64,000 nucleotides of DNA from Halobacterium sp. CBA1132 (GCF_001485535.1 NZ_BCMZ01000001.1:2418001-2482000); one strand, 5' to 3'; shown: positions 43,556 through 53,140, counted from the first letter of the stretch. Numbers and translations: made by a program. Notes: a model not told the origin generated them from the letters alone.

Positions 43556-44664
43556 GCGGCTTCGTCTTCGGGGAGAAACCCATCCAAATCGAGTCCGGCG
43601 AGGGGCCGTACGTCTACGACGACGGCGGCACGGAGTACCTCGACATGGGCGCGTCGTACGCGTGCGCGCCGGTCGGCCACTGCCACCCCGACGTAGTGGA
43701 GGCCGTCGAGTCACAGGCCAGCGACTTGCTGTTCGTACAGGGCTCGTATCCCACGGAGACGCGGACCGCGCTGTACGACCGCCTCGGCGACCTCGCGCCC
43801 GGCAGCCTCTCGAACGTCTGGCTGTGTAACTCCGGGACGGAGGCCAACGAGGCGGCGCTGAAGTTCGCGCGCCACGCGACCGGCCGCGAGAAGGTCGTCG
43901 CCGCGAAGCGCGCGTTCCACGGCCGCACGCTCGGCGCGCTGGCGGCGACGTGGAAGCAGAAGTACCGCGAGGGGTTCGCAGTCCCCGAGAACGTGGAGTT
44001 CGTCGACTACGGGGACAGCGACGCGCTCGCCGAGGCCGTCGACGACGAGACGGCAGCCGTCATCCTCGAACCGATTCAGGGCGAGGGAGGCGTCCACCCC
44101 GCGCCCGAGGGCTACCTGCAGGCCGCCCGTGACGCCTGCGACGAGACGGGCGCGGCGCTGGTCTTCGACGAGATTCAGACCGGGCTCGGCCGCACGGGCA
44201 CGCTGTGGGCGTGCGAGCAGGCCGGCGTCGCGCCGGACGCGCTCACCGTCGCGAAGGGGCTTGGCAGCGGCCTCCCCATCGGCGCGACCCTCGTGGCAGA
44301 CTGGCTCGCGGAGGACAGCGGCGACCACGGGTCGACGTTCTCGGGCGGCCCGGTGCCGTGTGCGGCCGCGCTCGCGACCCTCGACGTGCTGGAGGACGAC
44401 GACCTCGCGGCGAACGCGGCGAGCGTCGGCGACTACCTCCAGGAACAGCTCGCGGAACTGCCGGTGCGTGACGTTCGCGGCGACGGGCTGATGGTCGGCG
44501 TCGAGGTGAAACGGGGGGCGAACCGGGCGCTGCGCGCGCTCGCGATGAACCACGGCATCCTCGCGCTCCCCGCGGGCCGCACGGTAGTCCGGCTCTTACC
44601 GCCGCTAACTGTCACCGAGCCCCACGCAGACCGCGTGGTCGACGCGCTCGCCGAGGAGCTATGA
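43552..44664 (+). CDS. argD: LysW-glutamate-semialdehyde aminotransferase (ArgD/LysJ)
   Basis: The product has 370 residues, a class III PLP aminotransferase. EPIQGEGGVHPAPEGYL, VFDEIQTGLGRTG and the PLP lysine in TVAKGLGSGLPIGA are all present. It converts the LysW-bound semialdehyde to the ornithine adduct using glutamate. ATGA overlaps bind it to argB and argE on either side. Confidence 0.95.
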   Translation: MSGFVFGEKPIQIESGEGPYVYDDGGTEYLDMGASYACAPVGHCHPDVVEAVESQASDLLFVQGSYPTETRTALYDRLGDLAPGSLSNVWLCNSGTEANEAALKFARHATGREKVVAAKRAFHGRTLGALAATWKQKYREGFAVPENVEFVDYGDSDALAEAVDDETAAVILEPIQGEGGVHPAPEGYLQAARDACDETGAALVFDEIQTGLGRTGTLWACEQAGVAPDALTVAKGLGSGLPIGATLVADWLAEDSGDHGSTFSGGPVPCAAALATLDVLEDDDLAANAASVGDYLQEQLAELPVRDVRGDGLMVGVEVKRGANRALRALAMNHGILALPAGRTVVRLLPPLTVTEPHADRVVDALAEEL

Positions 44665-45671
44665 CCCCACGCGACCTCCTCCGCGACCTCGTCTCGACCC
44701 CCTCCGTTTCGGGTGCGGAATCCGAGGCTGCCGGTGTGCTCGTGGACTACTTCGAGAGCCACGGCCGCGAGGCGTGGACCGACGACGCCGGCAACGTCCG
44801 CGCGCCCGGCGACGACAGCGTGCTCCTCACGAGCCACGTCGACACCGTCCCCGGTTACATCGACGTCCGTGTCGAGGATGGGGAACTCTGGGGCCGGGGC
44901 AGCGTCGACGCGACCGGGCCGCTGGCCGCGATGGCCGCGGCGAGCGTCGAGACCGGCGCGTCGTTCGCGGGCGTCGTCGAGGAGGAGACCACGTCAGCGG
45001 GCGCGCGCCACCTCGTCGAGGACCGCGCGGAGCCCGACGCCGTCGTGAACGGCGAGCCGTCGGGCTGGGACGCGCTGACGCTGGGCTACCGCGGGCTCGT
45101 CGCGGGCACCTACGAGGTCGCCACCGAGAGCGGCCACTCCTCGCGGCCCGAGCCCAACGCGGTCCAGATTGCGACCGCGTGGACCGAGCGCGTGCGCGCG
45201 GCGTTCCCCGACGACGACACCGTCTTCGAGTCGGTGACCGTCAAGCCCGTCTCCTTCGACGGCGGGCTCGCCGAGGACGGCACTGCCGTCGAGGCGACCG
45301 TGGAGATGCAGTTCCGCCTGCCGCCCGGAACCACCGCCGACGACGTCCACGAGACGGTCGCGGACTGCACGGAGGCCGGCTCGGTGACGTGGACGGAGTC
45401 GATTCCGCCCGTCATGGCGAGCCCGCGGACGCCCGTCGCGGGCGCGCTCCGCGCCGGCATCCGGGACGCGGGCGGCGACCCCACGCACCTCCGGAAGACC
45501 GGCACGAGCGACGCGAACATCTACGCCGGCGCGTGGGACTGCCCGGTGGCCACGTACGGCCCCGGGGACTCCGACTTGGACCACGCGCCCGACGAACGCA
45601 TCGACCTCGCCGCCTTCGACCGCGGCGTCGACGTACTCACCACCGCAGCAGACCGCCTATGCACTTCCTGA
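44661..45671 (+). CDS. argE: LysW-ornithine hydrolase (ArgE/LysK, M20 peptidase)
   Basis: The product has 336 residues, an M20 zinc peptidase with SHVDTVPG, GRGSVDATGPLAAM and EEETTS as metal and catalytic sites. It releases ornithine from LysW. It overlaps argD by 4 bases and argF by 13 bases. Confidence 0.93.
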   Translation: MTPRDLLRDLVSTPSVSGAESEAAGVLVDYFESHGREAWTDDAGNVRAPGDDSVLLTSHVDTVPGYIDVRVEDGELWGRGSVDATGPLAAMAAASVETGASFAGVVEEETTSAGARHLVEDRAEPDAVVNGEPSGWDALTLGYRGLVAGTYEVATESGHSSRPEPNAVQIATAWTERVRAAFPDDDTVFESVTVKPVSFDGGLAEDGTAVEATVEMQFRLPPGTTADDVHETVADCTEAGSVTWTESIPPVMASPRTPVAGALRAGIRDAGGDPTHLRKTGTSDANIYAGAWDCPVATYGPGDSDLDHAPDERIDLAAFDRGVDVLTTAADRLCTS

Positions 45672-46540
45672 CAATCGACGACCTCACGACCGACGAACTG
45701 GCCGGCGTCGTAGACGACGCGGCCGCGTTGAAGCGCGCGCAAGCCGACGGCATGCCACACGAGGCCCTCCCCGGGCGCTCGCTGGCGATGCTGTTCGAGA
45801 AGCCGTCGACGCGAACCCGCGTGAGCTTCGAAGTCGGGATGACCCAACTCGGCGGCCACGGCGTCTTCCTCGGCGACGACGACATCCAACTCGGGCGCGG
45901 CGAACCCGTCGCGGACACCGCCCGCGCGCTCGGCCGGTACGTCGACGCCGTGATGGCGCGCGTGTTCGACCACGACGACCTCGAGGAGATTGCCGCGCAC
46001 GCCGACGCGCCGGTCGTGAACGGTCTCACCGACGACGCCCACCCGTGTCAGGCGCTCGCGGACCTCCTGACGCTCCGGGAGGTCGTCGGCGACTCCGGGA
46101 CCGTGGCGTGGGTCGGCGACGGTAACAACGTCGCGGCGTCGTTCACCGTCGGCGCGGCGATGATGGGCTACGACGTGCAGGTGGCGACGCCCGAGGAGTA
46201 CGCGCTGGACGACTCCGTCGTCGCGCGCGCCGAGGAACACGGGGACGTGACCGTGACCACGGACCCCGAGGCCGCCACCGAGGACGCCGAAGTCGTCTAC
46301 ACGGACGTCTGGGTGAGCATGGGCCAGGAGAGCGAGCGCGAGCAGCGCCTCGACGCCTTCGAGGGGTTCCAGGTCGACGACGACCTGCTCGGCGACGCCG
46401 CGTTCATGCACTGCCTGCCCGCGAACCGCGGCGAGGAAGTGACCGCCGACGTCATCGACGGCGAGCAGTCCGTCGTCTGGCAGCAGGCCGAGAACCGCCT
46501 GCACGCCCAGAAGGCGCTGCTCGTCGAACTCGTCGACTGA
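45659..46540 (+). CDS. argF: Ornithine carbamoyltransferase
   Basis: The product has 293 residues. Carbamoyl-phosphate motif EKPSTRTRVSFE, HPCQALADLL, and the ornithine-binding MHCLPANRGEEV are present. It makes citrulline from ornithine, completing the path to ArgG. It starts inside argE and is the last gene of the cluster. Confidence 0.96.
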   Translation: MHFLTIDDLTTDELAGVVDDAAALKRAQADGMPHEALPGRSLAMLFEKPSTRTRVSFEVGMTQLGGHGVFLGDDDIQLGRGEPVADTARALGRYVDAVMARVFDHDDLEEIAAHADAPVVNGLTDDAHPCQALADLLTLREVVGDSGTVAWVGDGNNVAASFTVGAAMMGYDVQVATPEEYALDDSVVARAEEHGDVTVTTDPEAATEDAEVVYTDVWVSMGQESEREQRLDAFEGFQVDDDLLGDAAFMHCLPANRGEEVTADVIDGEQSVVWQQAENRLHAQKALLVELVD

Positions 46541-46585
46541 GCCCCGCCGCCAGTTTTTCCCTCGTCGCCCGCGAGCGCGAGAGTG

Positions 46586-46747
46586 ATGACAGACGATGCC
46601 CTCCGCAAGCGCCTCGACGCCGCGCTCGTCCTGCTCGTCGCGAACTTCCTGTTGTTGTTCGGTCTCGCCCTCGAGTTCGTCGAGTGGACCGCACTGAGCG
46701 TCCTCGTCTTCTTCTCGCTGGTCGGGTACGCGATGCTCCACTCCTGA
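46586..46747 (+). CDS. Two-helix membrane microprotein (53 residues)
   Basis: The ATG at 46586 gives 53 residues: MTDDALRKRLDAALVLLVAN, then LLLFGLALEFVEW and a second helix ending VGYAMLHS. Two short transmembrane helices with a charged N-terminus. It lies 45 bases after argF in the same direction. No family recognised. Confidence 0.65.
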   Translation: MTDDALRKRLDAALVLLVANFLLLFGLALEFVEWTALSVLVFFSLVGYAMLHS

Positions 46748-46810
46748 CCGGCGCTGGCAAAAGCCGCAACACCCGCCCCGTATTTGTGTCTCCGTCACCG
46801 AGACGTAGCC

Positions 46811-48058
46811 ATGACTGACCTCTCGCTGGACGGCCCGACGCCGGACGCCGCCGACGACGGCGTCTGGCTGGCGTGCGTCGAGTGCGGCGCGGCCATCGCG
46901 CCGTTCGACGACGTGGTGTACGAGTGCCCGGACTGCGGCGGCCTGCTGGAAGCCCGCTACGACGAGTACCCAACCTTCGACGACTTCTCCGGGGAGGGCG
47001 TCTGGCGGTTTTCGGCGGCGCTGCCCTTCGAGGAGGGCGTCTCGATTCGGGAGGGGAACACGCCGCTGTACGATGTCCCCGAAATCGAAGCCGAGGCGGG
47101 CGTGGCGGACCTCCGCGTGAAACACGAGGGCGCCAACCCCACGGGGAGTTTCAAGGACCGCGGGATGACCGTCGGCGTGAAGGTCGCGGACCGACTCGGC
47201 GTCGACCGACTCGCGTGCGCCTCCACCGGGAACACGTCGGCGGCGCTGGCGGCGTACGGCGCTCGCGCGAACACGCCCGTCCTCGTCCTGCTGCCCGCGG
47301 GGAAGGTCGCCGCGGGGAAGGTCGCGCAGGCGGCGCTGCACGGCGCGCGCATCTGCGAGGTGGACGGGAACTTCGACGACTGCCTCGACGTCGTCGCGGA
47401 ACTCGCGGACCGCGGGGAGGCGTACCTCCTGAACAGCCTCAATCCGTTCCGCCTGGAGGGGCAGAAGACCATCGGCCTCGAAATTCTGGAGCAGTCCCGT
47501 GATGCGCACGGCCACCTCCCGGACCGCATCGTGCTCCCGGTCGGGAACGCGGGCAACACCGCCGCGCTCTACAAGTGCTTCCGGGAACTCGTCGCGGCGG
47601 GCGAACTCGACGAGTCCGAGATGCCGAAGCTCACGGGCGTGCAGGCGGAGGGCGCGGCGCCGATGGTCGAGGCCGTCGAGAAGGGGCGCGACTACGTGGA
47701 GCGCTGGGACGACGTGGAGACGCGCGCGACCGCCATCCGCATCGGCAACCCGGTGAACGCGCCGAAGGCGCTGCCCGGCATCTACGATACGAACGGGACG
47801 GCGGTCGCCGTCTCCGACGAGAAGATCACGGAGGCGCAGCGGATGCTCGCGGAGGACGGCGTGGGCGTCGAACCGGCGTCGGCGGCGAGCGTCGCCGGCC
47901 TCCTGAAACTCCGCGAGGAAGACAGAATCGACGCCGACGAGCGCGTCGTCTGCCTGACCACCGGCCACCTCCTCAAGGACCCCGAGGCGGCCGCCGCGGC
48001 GGGCGGCGACACGACGCCCGTCCCCGCGGACGCGGACGGCGTGCTCGACGCTCTCTAG
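46811..48058 (+). CDS. thrC: Threonine synthase
   Basis: The product has 415 residues. An N-terminal zinc ribbon (Cys22, 25, 39, 42) is followed by a fold-type II PLP enzyme with Lys115 in PTGSFKDRGM and GNAGNTAALY for phosphate binding. It converts O-phosphohomoserine to threonine. The ATG at 46811 starts MTDLSLDGP. Confidence 0.93.
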   Translation: MTDLSLDGPTPDAADDGVWLACVECGAAIAPFDDVVYECPDCGGLLEARYDEYPTFDDFSGEGVWRFSAALPFEEGVSIREGNTPLYDVPEIEAEAGVADLRVKHEGANPTGSFKDRGMTVGVKVADRLGVDRLACASTGNTSAALAAYGARANTPVLVLLPAGKVAAGKVAQAALHGARICEVDGNFDDCLDVVAELADRGEAYLLNSLNPFRLEGQKTIGLEILEQSRDAHGHLPDRIVLPVGNAGNTAALYKCFRELVAAGELDESEMPKLTGVQAEGAAPMVEAVEKGRDYVERWDDVETRATAIRIGNPVNAPKALPGIYDTNGTAVAVSDEKITEAQRMLAEDGVGVEPASAASVAGLLKLREEDRIDADERVVCLTTGHLLKDPEAAAAAGGDTTPVPADADGVLDAL

Positions 48059-48342
48059 GTGACGCAGGCGACGATGCCGGCAGCCGCGAGCAGTGCGGCC
48101 ACGAGGCCGTAGAACGCCAGGTCGTAGTTCGCGAGCGTCGCGAACGCGAAGCCGGCCTGCGCGTCGCTGATGCCGAGATCGCTGCTGATGGCCGGCAGCA
48201 TCGGCGAGAGCACGAGCCGCCCACACTGAATGGCGAGCCAACCGGCTGACACCGCGACCAACAGCCGTCCAGCGTACCCGCGCACAAGCCATTCCCCGCG
48301 GCCGTCGTCAACCGGTCCCTCCGAAGCCGTCGCTGCTGTCAC
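48055..48342 (-). pseudogene. MFS transporter remnant with internal deletion
   Basis: The open frame encodes 95 residues. The first 60 read as an MFS N-terminus (GYAGRLLVAVSAGWLAIQCG, then the periplasmic-loop SPMLPAISSDLGIS and start of TM2). The rest, YDLAFYGLVAALLAAAGIVA, looks like a last helix. About ten helices are missing between, so the gene has probably suffered a large in-frame deletion and cannot transport. It overlaps the end of thrC by 4 bases. Confidence 0.6.
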
Positions 48343-48405
48343 TGTCTCACCGGGGTCGTTCGGGCATTTGAGGCCGTGGGAATCGGCACGGCGGCGCGGC
48401 CGCTC

Positions 48406-49872
48406 TCAGCAGAACGTGAAGAAGAGCCAGGCGGGGACGTGGACGATCTCACCGGTTTCTACGGACTCCTGTCTTAGCTCCCCGGCTCTGTTCACGACGA
48501 TGCCGAACTTTGCGGGCGTCGAATCGAGCACGGCTCGCAGCCCGCGGAGGTCCTTCCCGACCGGATCCCCGTTCTTCACCTCGACGGGGAGACAGTACGA
48601 CGGCGTCGAGAGGACGAAATCAACCTCCCCTGGGTCGTCCCAGTACGACACCTCCGCCGTCTGGTAGTCGGAAAGGTGGAACTGGAGGCGCTTGCAGAGA
48701 TCGAAGCACGCCGTCTCCAGAATCCCCCCCATCGCGTCGGGGTTGTCGAGCGTCGATTCGACGAGATTCGAGTTCAAGGTGTTGAGAAGCCCGGTATCGG
48801 GAATGTAGATTTTCTTCTGCCCGCCACCTCCGTACGCCGACGAAGAGTACCGTGACACGCGGCCGATGAGGAAGAACTCCTCTAGGTAGTCGAGGTAGTT
48901 CTCCACGGTCTCTCGGCCGACCGACAACGACTCCTGGAGACTCTGCACGCTGAACTTCTGCCCGGAAGAGTACGCCACGAGGTTCAGCAGTTCGAGCGCC
49001 ACCTCCGGTTTGCGAACGTCGAACACCGATGGAAGGTCGCCGCGGACCGTATTTCGGAGATTCGTGTCCAGAGCTGCGAACGCGTCGACGTACTCTTCGT
49101 CCAGGACATCCGGATAGCCGCCCTTCAGCAGGTAGTCGTTGCTCAGCGAACGGAGCTGTGGCTCCGTCTCACCGAACCGGCCGTAAAACCCCGCTAGCTG
49201 GTTCGTGAACGCATCTGGGTCTCCTTCTCCCAGAGACTCCTTCAGAGCATCCCGGATTCTGTGCGCGTCGTCCGCGACTTCCACCTGGCTGAGGACGTCG
49301 TGATATCGCGCGTACTCCGCGAACTTCATCGGCATCAGGAGGTACTCGTCGAGCCGTCCGACGAGAGACTCGCTTGCGTCCCGGCGGATGAGCGTGCTGA
49401 TTGAGCCTGTCACGACGAATTTCAGGTTCTCAAACGTGTCTGTGTAGTACTTCACTGTCTCCGCCCAGTTCGGGATTTTCTGTATCTCGTCAACGAAGAC
49501 GTAGACGCGACCAGATGCGTCTCGGATCGACTTCCCGAGAATGTTCGCCTCGTAGGCCTCGATTGAATCCTCGATCAATCCGTCCACTTCGGGGAGTAGC
49601 TGAGTGTTTTCCGCGTTCACGTAGAGGACGTGCTCGGGCTCGGTCAGGGGGCGTTGCAAGAGGGAGTCGATGAGTTGGCCGACCAGCGTCGTCTTCCCGA
49701 CCTGTCGGGGACCACGAATCGTCAGCACTGGCCGTTCGTCGTGAATCCGACCTCTCAGGTGGTGGAAGTCCAGTCGGTGGTGATCAGCTTTCAGGAGGGA
49801 GTTTGGGACCTCGTTGCCATCCCACCACGTATTCATCCGCGAGAGGGTTCGGAGGACATCGGCCTCGTTCAT
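48406..49872 (-). CDS. AAA ATPase of the DUF4143 family
   Basis: The product has 488 residues. P-loop RGPRQVGKTTLVGQL is near residue 55, Walker B YVFVDEIQKI near 128, VVTGSIS follows, and a C-terminal DUF4143 region carries the nuclease-like GEVDFVLSTPSYCLPVEVKNGD. Such ATPases are sporadically distributed and often lie near mobile or defence genes; function unproven. The ATG at 49872 is about 25 bases after an AAATTTTTGAAC box on the minus strand. The codon use is less GC-rich than the neighbours, suggesting transfer. Confidence 0.85.
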   Translation of the reverse strand: MNEADVLRTLSRMNTWWDGNEVPNSLLKADHHRLDFHHLRGRIHDERPVLTIRGPRQVGKTTLVGQLIDSLLQRPLTEPEHVLYVNAENTQLLPEVDGLIEDSIEAYEANILGKSIRDASGRVYVFVDEIQKIPNWAETVKYYTDTFENLKFVVTGSISTLIRRDASESLVGRLDEYLLMPMKFAEYARYHDVLSQVEVADDAHRIRDALKESLGEGDPDAFTNQLAGFYGRFGETEPQLRSLSNDYLLKGGYPDVLDEEYVDAFAALDTNLRNTVRGDLPSVFDVRKPEVALELLNLVAYSSGQKFSVQSLQESLSVGRETVENYLDYLEEFFLIGRVSRYSSSAYGGGGQKKIYIPDTGLLNTLNSNLVESTLDNPDAMGGILETACFDLCKRLQFHLSDYQTAEVSYWDDPGEVDFVLSTPSYCLPVEVKNGDPVGKDLRGLRAVLDSTPAKFGIVVNRAGELRQESVETGEIVHVPAWLFFTFC

Positions 49873-50011
49873 GCCGGCAGTAAATTCCGCTAGTTCAAAA
49901 ATTTGGGGTTGCAGTCGCAATTTTACTCCGGAAATGCGGGAGTGCAGTCGGTATTTCTATCCCGAATATTTTGACCGCGCTCTGAACTGGGATAGGATAC
50001 CGGTCAGTTCG

Positions 50012-50513
50012 TCAGTGGTCCGACTCACTCGCGAGCGCCTCCTGTTCGAGTCGGCGGTCGCGGTCGGTCTCCACGTCCAGCGACGGCACCGTCGTCGGTT
50101 TCATCTCCTCGCCGACGGCGACGAACACGAAGTGCGAACTCGTCGTCTGTTCGGTCTCCCCAGTTCTTGGGTCCTCGCGGAACGCCCGCAGTCGCACGCG
50201 AATGCTGCTCGTCCCGGCGTCGTAGGCGTACGACTCGATGGCGCAGATGTCGCCCTGCGGGATGGGGCGCTCGAAGTCGAGGCCGTTGATGCGCGCGGTG
50301 ACGCACGTCGAGCCGGCGAGGCGCATCGCGGACATCGCGCCCACCTCGTCCATCCACTTCACGACGTTCCCGTCCTCAGAACGCTGTGCGTTCTGACGGG
50401 CTGCGAAAATCGCTCCGCGATTTTCGAACGCCGTGCGCGGACGCGTAGTTGTTCGTGTCGTCGGGCTGGACGCGAACGCGATTCTCGATGTACGTCTCCG
50501 AAACTGTCGGCAC
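50012..50513 (-). pseudogene. Acyl-CoA thioesterase (hotdog fold), disrupted by a 58-base hairpin insertion
   Basis: From GTG 50513 the frame reads PTVSETYIENRVRVQPDDTN and NYASAHG, then shifts. Downstream the other frame resumes as GNVVKWMDEVGAMSAMRLAG, TCVTARINGLDFERP and SYAYDAGTSSIRVRLRAFRE. Intact relatives read HGGNVxKWMDEVGAM without a gap. The 58 extra bases (50372-50429) are two perfect hairpins; 58 is not a multiple of 3, so the frame is broken. It lies 32 bases downstream of serA on the same strand. A translated C-terminal fragment from 50362 is possible but would lack the N-terminal strand. Confidence 0.85.
50372..50429. repeat. 58-base double-hairpin insertion element
   Basis: The segment splits a conserved HGG-GNV sequence. 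It contains TCAGAACGC (50376-50384), loop TGT, GCGTTCTGA (50388-50396) and CGAAAATCGC (50404-50413), loop TCC, GCGATTTTCG (50417-50426), perfect 9- and 10-bp stems. The same architecture (two adjacent hairpins with 3-base loops) occurs at 63071-63122. Exact borders may vary by a base or two. Confidence 0.8.
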
Positions 50514-50545
50514 GAACGGACGGGCGGGCCGACGGGAGAAAAGGG

Positions 50546-52129
50546 TTACTCGCCGTTCAGCTCGATGTTGTGGACGTCGATGATGCGGTCGTCCGCCAGC
50601 AGGTCGTCGAGAGCGCTCTCGGGCACCGTGGAGTCGAGGTTGTAGACGGTGAGCGCCTCGCCGCCGATGGTCTCGCGGGCGTTGAACATCCCCGCAATGT
50701 TGACGTCGGCGTCGCCGAGCACGGTGCCGATGAAGCCGATGACGCCGGGCTCGTCCTCGTTGCGCGCGGCGAGCATGTGGCCGTGCGGGACGGCGTCGAC
50801 GCGGTAGCCGTCGATTCGCACGAGGCGGGGGTCGTCGCCAGCGAACAGCGTGCCGGAGACGGTGAGTTCCTGCTCGCTGTTCCCGACCGTGACCGAGACG
50901 AGACTCTGGAAGTCCGCGCTCTGCCGGGACTTGGACTCCGTGACGTCGATGCCGCGCTCCTCGGCGACCCGGGGGGCGTTGACCGCGTTGACCTGCCACT
51001 CCAGCGGGTCGAAGACGCCCTTCTGGGCGCTCGCCGTGACCAATTCGAGGTCCTCCTCGGCGATGTCGCCCTCGTAGCTGACTTCGACGCGCTCGATGCG
51101 GCCGTCGAACAGCTGGGCGGCGACCTTCCCCGCGGTCTCGGCGAGGCCGATGTACGGCTCGATGCGGCCGAACGAGCTCTCGTCGACGCTCGGCGCGTTC
51201 AGCGCGTTCAGCACGGGTTCGTCGTTCAGCGCGGCGACGACCTGGTCGGCGGTGGAGGTGGCGACGTGCTCTTGGGCGGCCTGCGTGGACGCGCCGAGGT
51301 GCGGCGTCACGACGATGTCCTCGACGTCCAGCAGCCGCGAGTCGTCGGGCAGCGGTTCGTCGGCGAACACGTCGAGTGCGGCGCCCGCGAGCACGCCGTC
51401 CTCGACGGCGTCCGCGAGCGCGTCCTCGTCGACGACGCCGCCGCGCGCGACGTTGACGACGTAGCCGTCTTCGAGCTGCGCGAACTCGTCCTCGCCGAGC
51501 AGCCCCTCCGTCTCGTCGGTGAGCGGGACGTGGACGGTGACGAAGTCCGCGCGGGCGATGCACTCGTCGAACTCCACGAGGTCGGCGCCGAGCTGTTCGG
51601 CGCGGTCCTCGCCGATGTAGGGGTCGTAGGCGACGAGGTCCATGCCGAGGCCGCCGAGGCGCTTGGCGACCTCCTGGCCGACGCGGCCGAGGCCGACGAC
51701 GCCGAGGGTCTTCCCGTTGAGTTCCGTGCCGAGGAACTCGCCTTTCGCCCACTCGCCGTCCTTGAGTCGGCCGTGGGCCTGCGGGATGGAGCGCGCGGCG
51801 GCGAACGCCATCGCGACGCTGTGTTCGGCGGCGGCGCGGACGTTCCCTTCGGGCGCGTTTGCGACGATGACGCCGTGCTCGGTGGCGGCGTCGATGTCGA
51901 TGTTGTCCACGCCGATGCCGGCTCGGCCGACGATGACGAGGTCGGGCGCGGCGTCGAACACTTCCTCGGTGACTTCGGTGCCGGAGCGGACGATGAGGCC
52001 GTTGGCGTCGCTGACGGCGTCGAGGAGCGCGTCGCCCTCCACGTCGTAGGCGGTTTCGACGTCGTGGCCCGCCTCGCGGAGTCGGTCGAGGCCGGCGTCC
52101 GCGATGGGGTCCGTGACGAGTACCTTCAT
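50546..52129 (-). CDS. serA: D-3-phosphoglycerate dehydrogenase
   Basis: The product has 527 residues: a D-isomer 2-hydroxyacid dehydrogenase core with NAD motif GLGRVG (146-151), NVARGGVVDEDAL and the His/Asp region TPHLGAST. An intervening (ASB-like) domain and a C-terminal ACT domain (about 455-527, EPGVIGFIGTVLGDADVNIA) follow and would bind serine for feedback. It is the first enzyme of serine synthesis. The HAD phosphatase gene at 53192 may supply SerB. Confidence 0.95.
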   Translation of the reverse strand: MKVLVTDPIADAGLDRLREAGHDVETAYDVEGDALLDAVSDANGLIVRSGTEVTEEVFDAAPDLVIVGRAGIGVDNIDIDAATEHGVIVANAPEGNVRAAAEHSVAMAFAAARSIPQAHGRLKDGEWAKGEFLGTELNGKTLGVVGLGRVGQEVAKRLGGLGMDLVAYDPYIGEDRAEQLGADLVEFDECIARADFVTVHVPLTDETEGLLGEDEFAQLEDGYVVNVARGGVVDEDALADAVEDGVLAGAALDVFADEPLPDDSRLLDVEDIVVTPHLGASTQAAQEHVATSTADQVVAALNDEPVLNALNAPSVDESSFGRIEPYIGLAETAGKVAAQLFDGRIERVEVSYEGDIAEEDLELVTASAQKGVFDPLEWQVNAVNAPRVAEERGIDVTESKSRQSADFQSLVSVTVGNSEQELTVSGTLFAGDDPRLVRIDGYRVDAVPHGHMLAARNEDEPGVIGFIGTVLGDADVNIAGMFNARETIGGEALTVYNLDSTVPESALDDLLADDRIIDVHNIELNGE

Positions 52130-52348
52130 GCGAAGTCGGTCGGTTCACTCGCTGATAAGCGTTTCCGCACGCACACGAATTGTCGGTGGTTCACGAACGA
52201 CCAGAATACGCAAGTACGTGTAATATACCGCCGCGGAAAGTGGACGTTTGCCCACGCGCGCGCCCGAATCCGGCGGGGCTTGCCGGACTCGGGGGAATCG
52301 GTGGCCGGCCCCGGAGGCTATACGGCGAGCGCACGACGGCAGACACGC

Positions 52349-53140
52349 ATGACAGCGTCACGACCGGCGAACCAGTTGCGCGAGCGCGTCCGGGACGGCG
52401 GCGTCGCCGTCGGCGTGCTCGATTCGACGTACAGCCCGACGCTCGTGGAGTTCTACGGCGAGCTCGGCGTGGACTTCGTGTGGCTGGACTTCGAGCACGG
52501 CGGCCCCGACCCGTGGGACGGCCCCAGCGTCGAGAACCTCCTGCGGGCGGCCGAACGCACGGGTGTCGAACTGCTCGTGCGGCTGCCCGACACGGAGCCG
52601 ACGCTCGTGCGGAAGGCCCTCGACCTCGGTGTTCGGAACGTCTTCCTGCCGCGCGTCGAGACCGCCTCGGAAGTCGAGGCCGCCGTGAAGTCCGCGCGCT
52701 TCGAGTACGACGGCGACCCCGGGAACCGGGGGCTCGGGTCGCCGCGGGCACGTCGCTGGGGGCTCGGCGAGGACTACGTCGCCCACGAGGACCGCGAGAC
52801 GATGGTCGGCACCACCATCGAGACCCGGGAAGCCGTCGAGAACATCGACGAGATCCTGTCCGTTCCCGAACTCGGCTTCGTCTTCCTCGGGCCGCTGGAC
52901 CTCTCGGTGGCGTACGGCCACCCCGGGGAAGTCGACCACCCGGACGTGCAGGAGGCCGTCGAGGCGGTCCGCGCGGCGGCCGTCGACGCCGGCGTCCCGG
53001 TCGGCGGGCTCGCGTTCGGGATAGACGACGCCGCGGCGAAAGCCGAGAACGGCTACCAGATGCTGAACCTCGGGAGCACCACGGGCGCTCTGAAGGAGGT
53101 CGTCTCGGGCTGGCTCGACGAGTTCGGTACTCGCGAGTAA
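52349..53140 (+). CDS. HpcH/HpaI-family aldolase
   Basis: The product has 263 residues, a class II pyruvate-dependent aldolase (beta/alpha barrel) with VDFVWLDFEHGG, LVRLPDTEPTLVRKALDLG, VFLPRVE and FLGPLDLSVAYGHPG. Members cleave 2-keto-3-deoxy acids to pyruvate and an aldehyde; the substrate is not evident. The ATG at 52349 is preceded by about 200 bases of non-coding sequence upstream of divergent serA. Confidence 0.88.
   Translation: MTASRPANQLRERVRDGGVAVGVLDSTYSPTLVEFYGELGVDFVWLDFEHGGPDPWDGPSVENLLRAAERTGVELLVRLPDTEPTLVRKALDLGVRNVFLPRVETASEVEAAVKSARFEYDGDPGNRGLGSPRARRWGLGEDYVAHEDRETMVGTTIETREAVENIDEILSVPELGFVFLGPLDLSVAYGHPGEVDHPDVQEAVEAVRAAAVDAGVPVGGLAFGIDDAAAKAENGYQMLNLGSTTGALKEVVSGWLDEFGTRE

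Noticed and set aside
45521-48292. 923-codon minus-strand frame across argF and thrC
   Set aside because: Antisense to argF and threonine synthase, which carry full catalytic motifs. No motif is found in the antisense product.
50012-50362. Treating the thioesterase as an intact 116-residue gene from the ATG at 50362
   Set aside because: The start would be internal to a conserved motif (KWMDEVGAM), and the conserved N-terminus is present upstream in another frame, separated by the hairpin insert.
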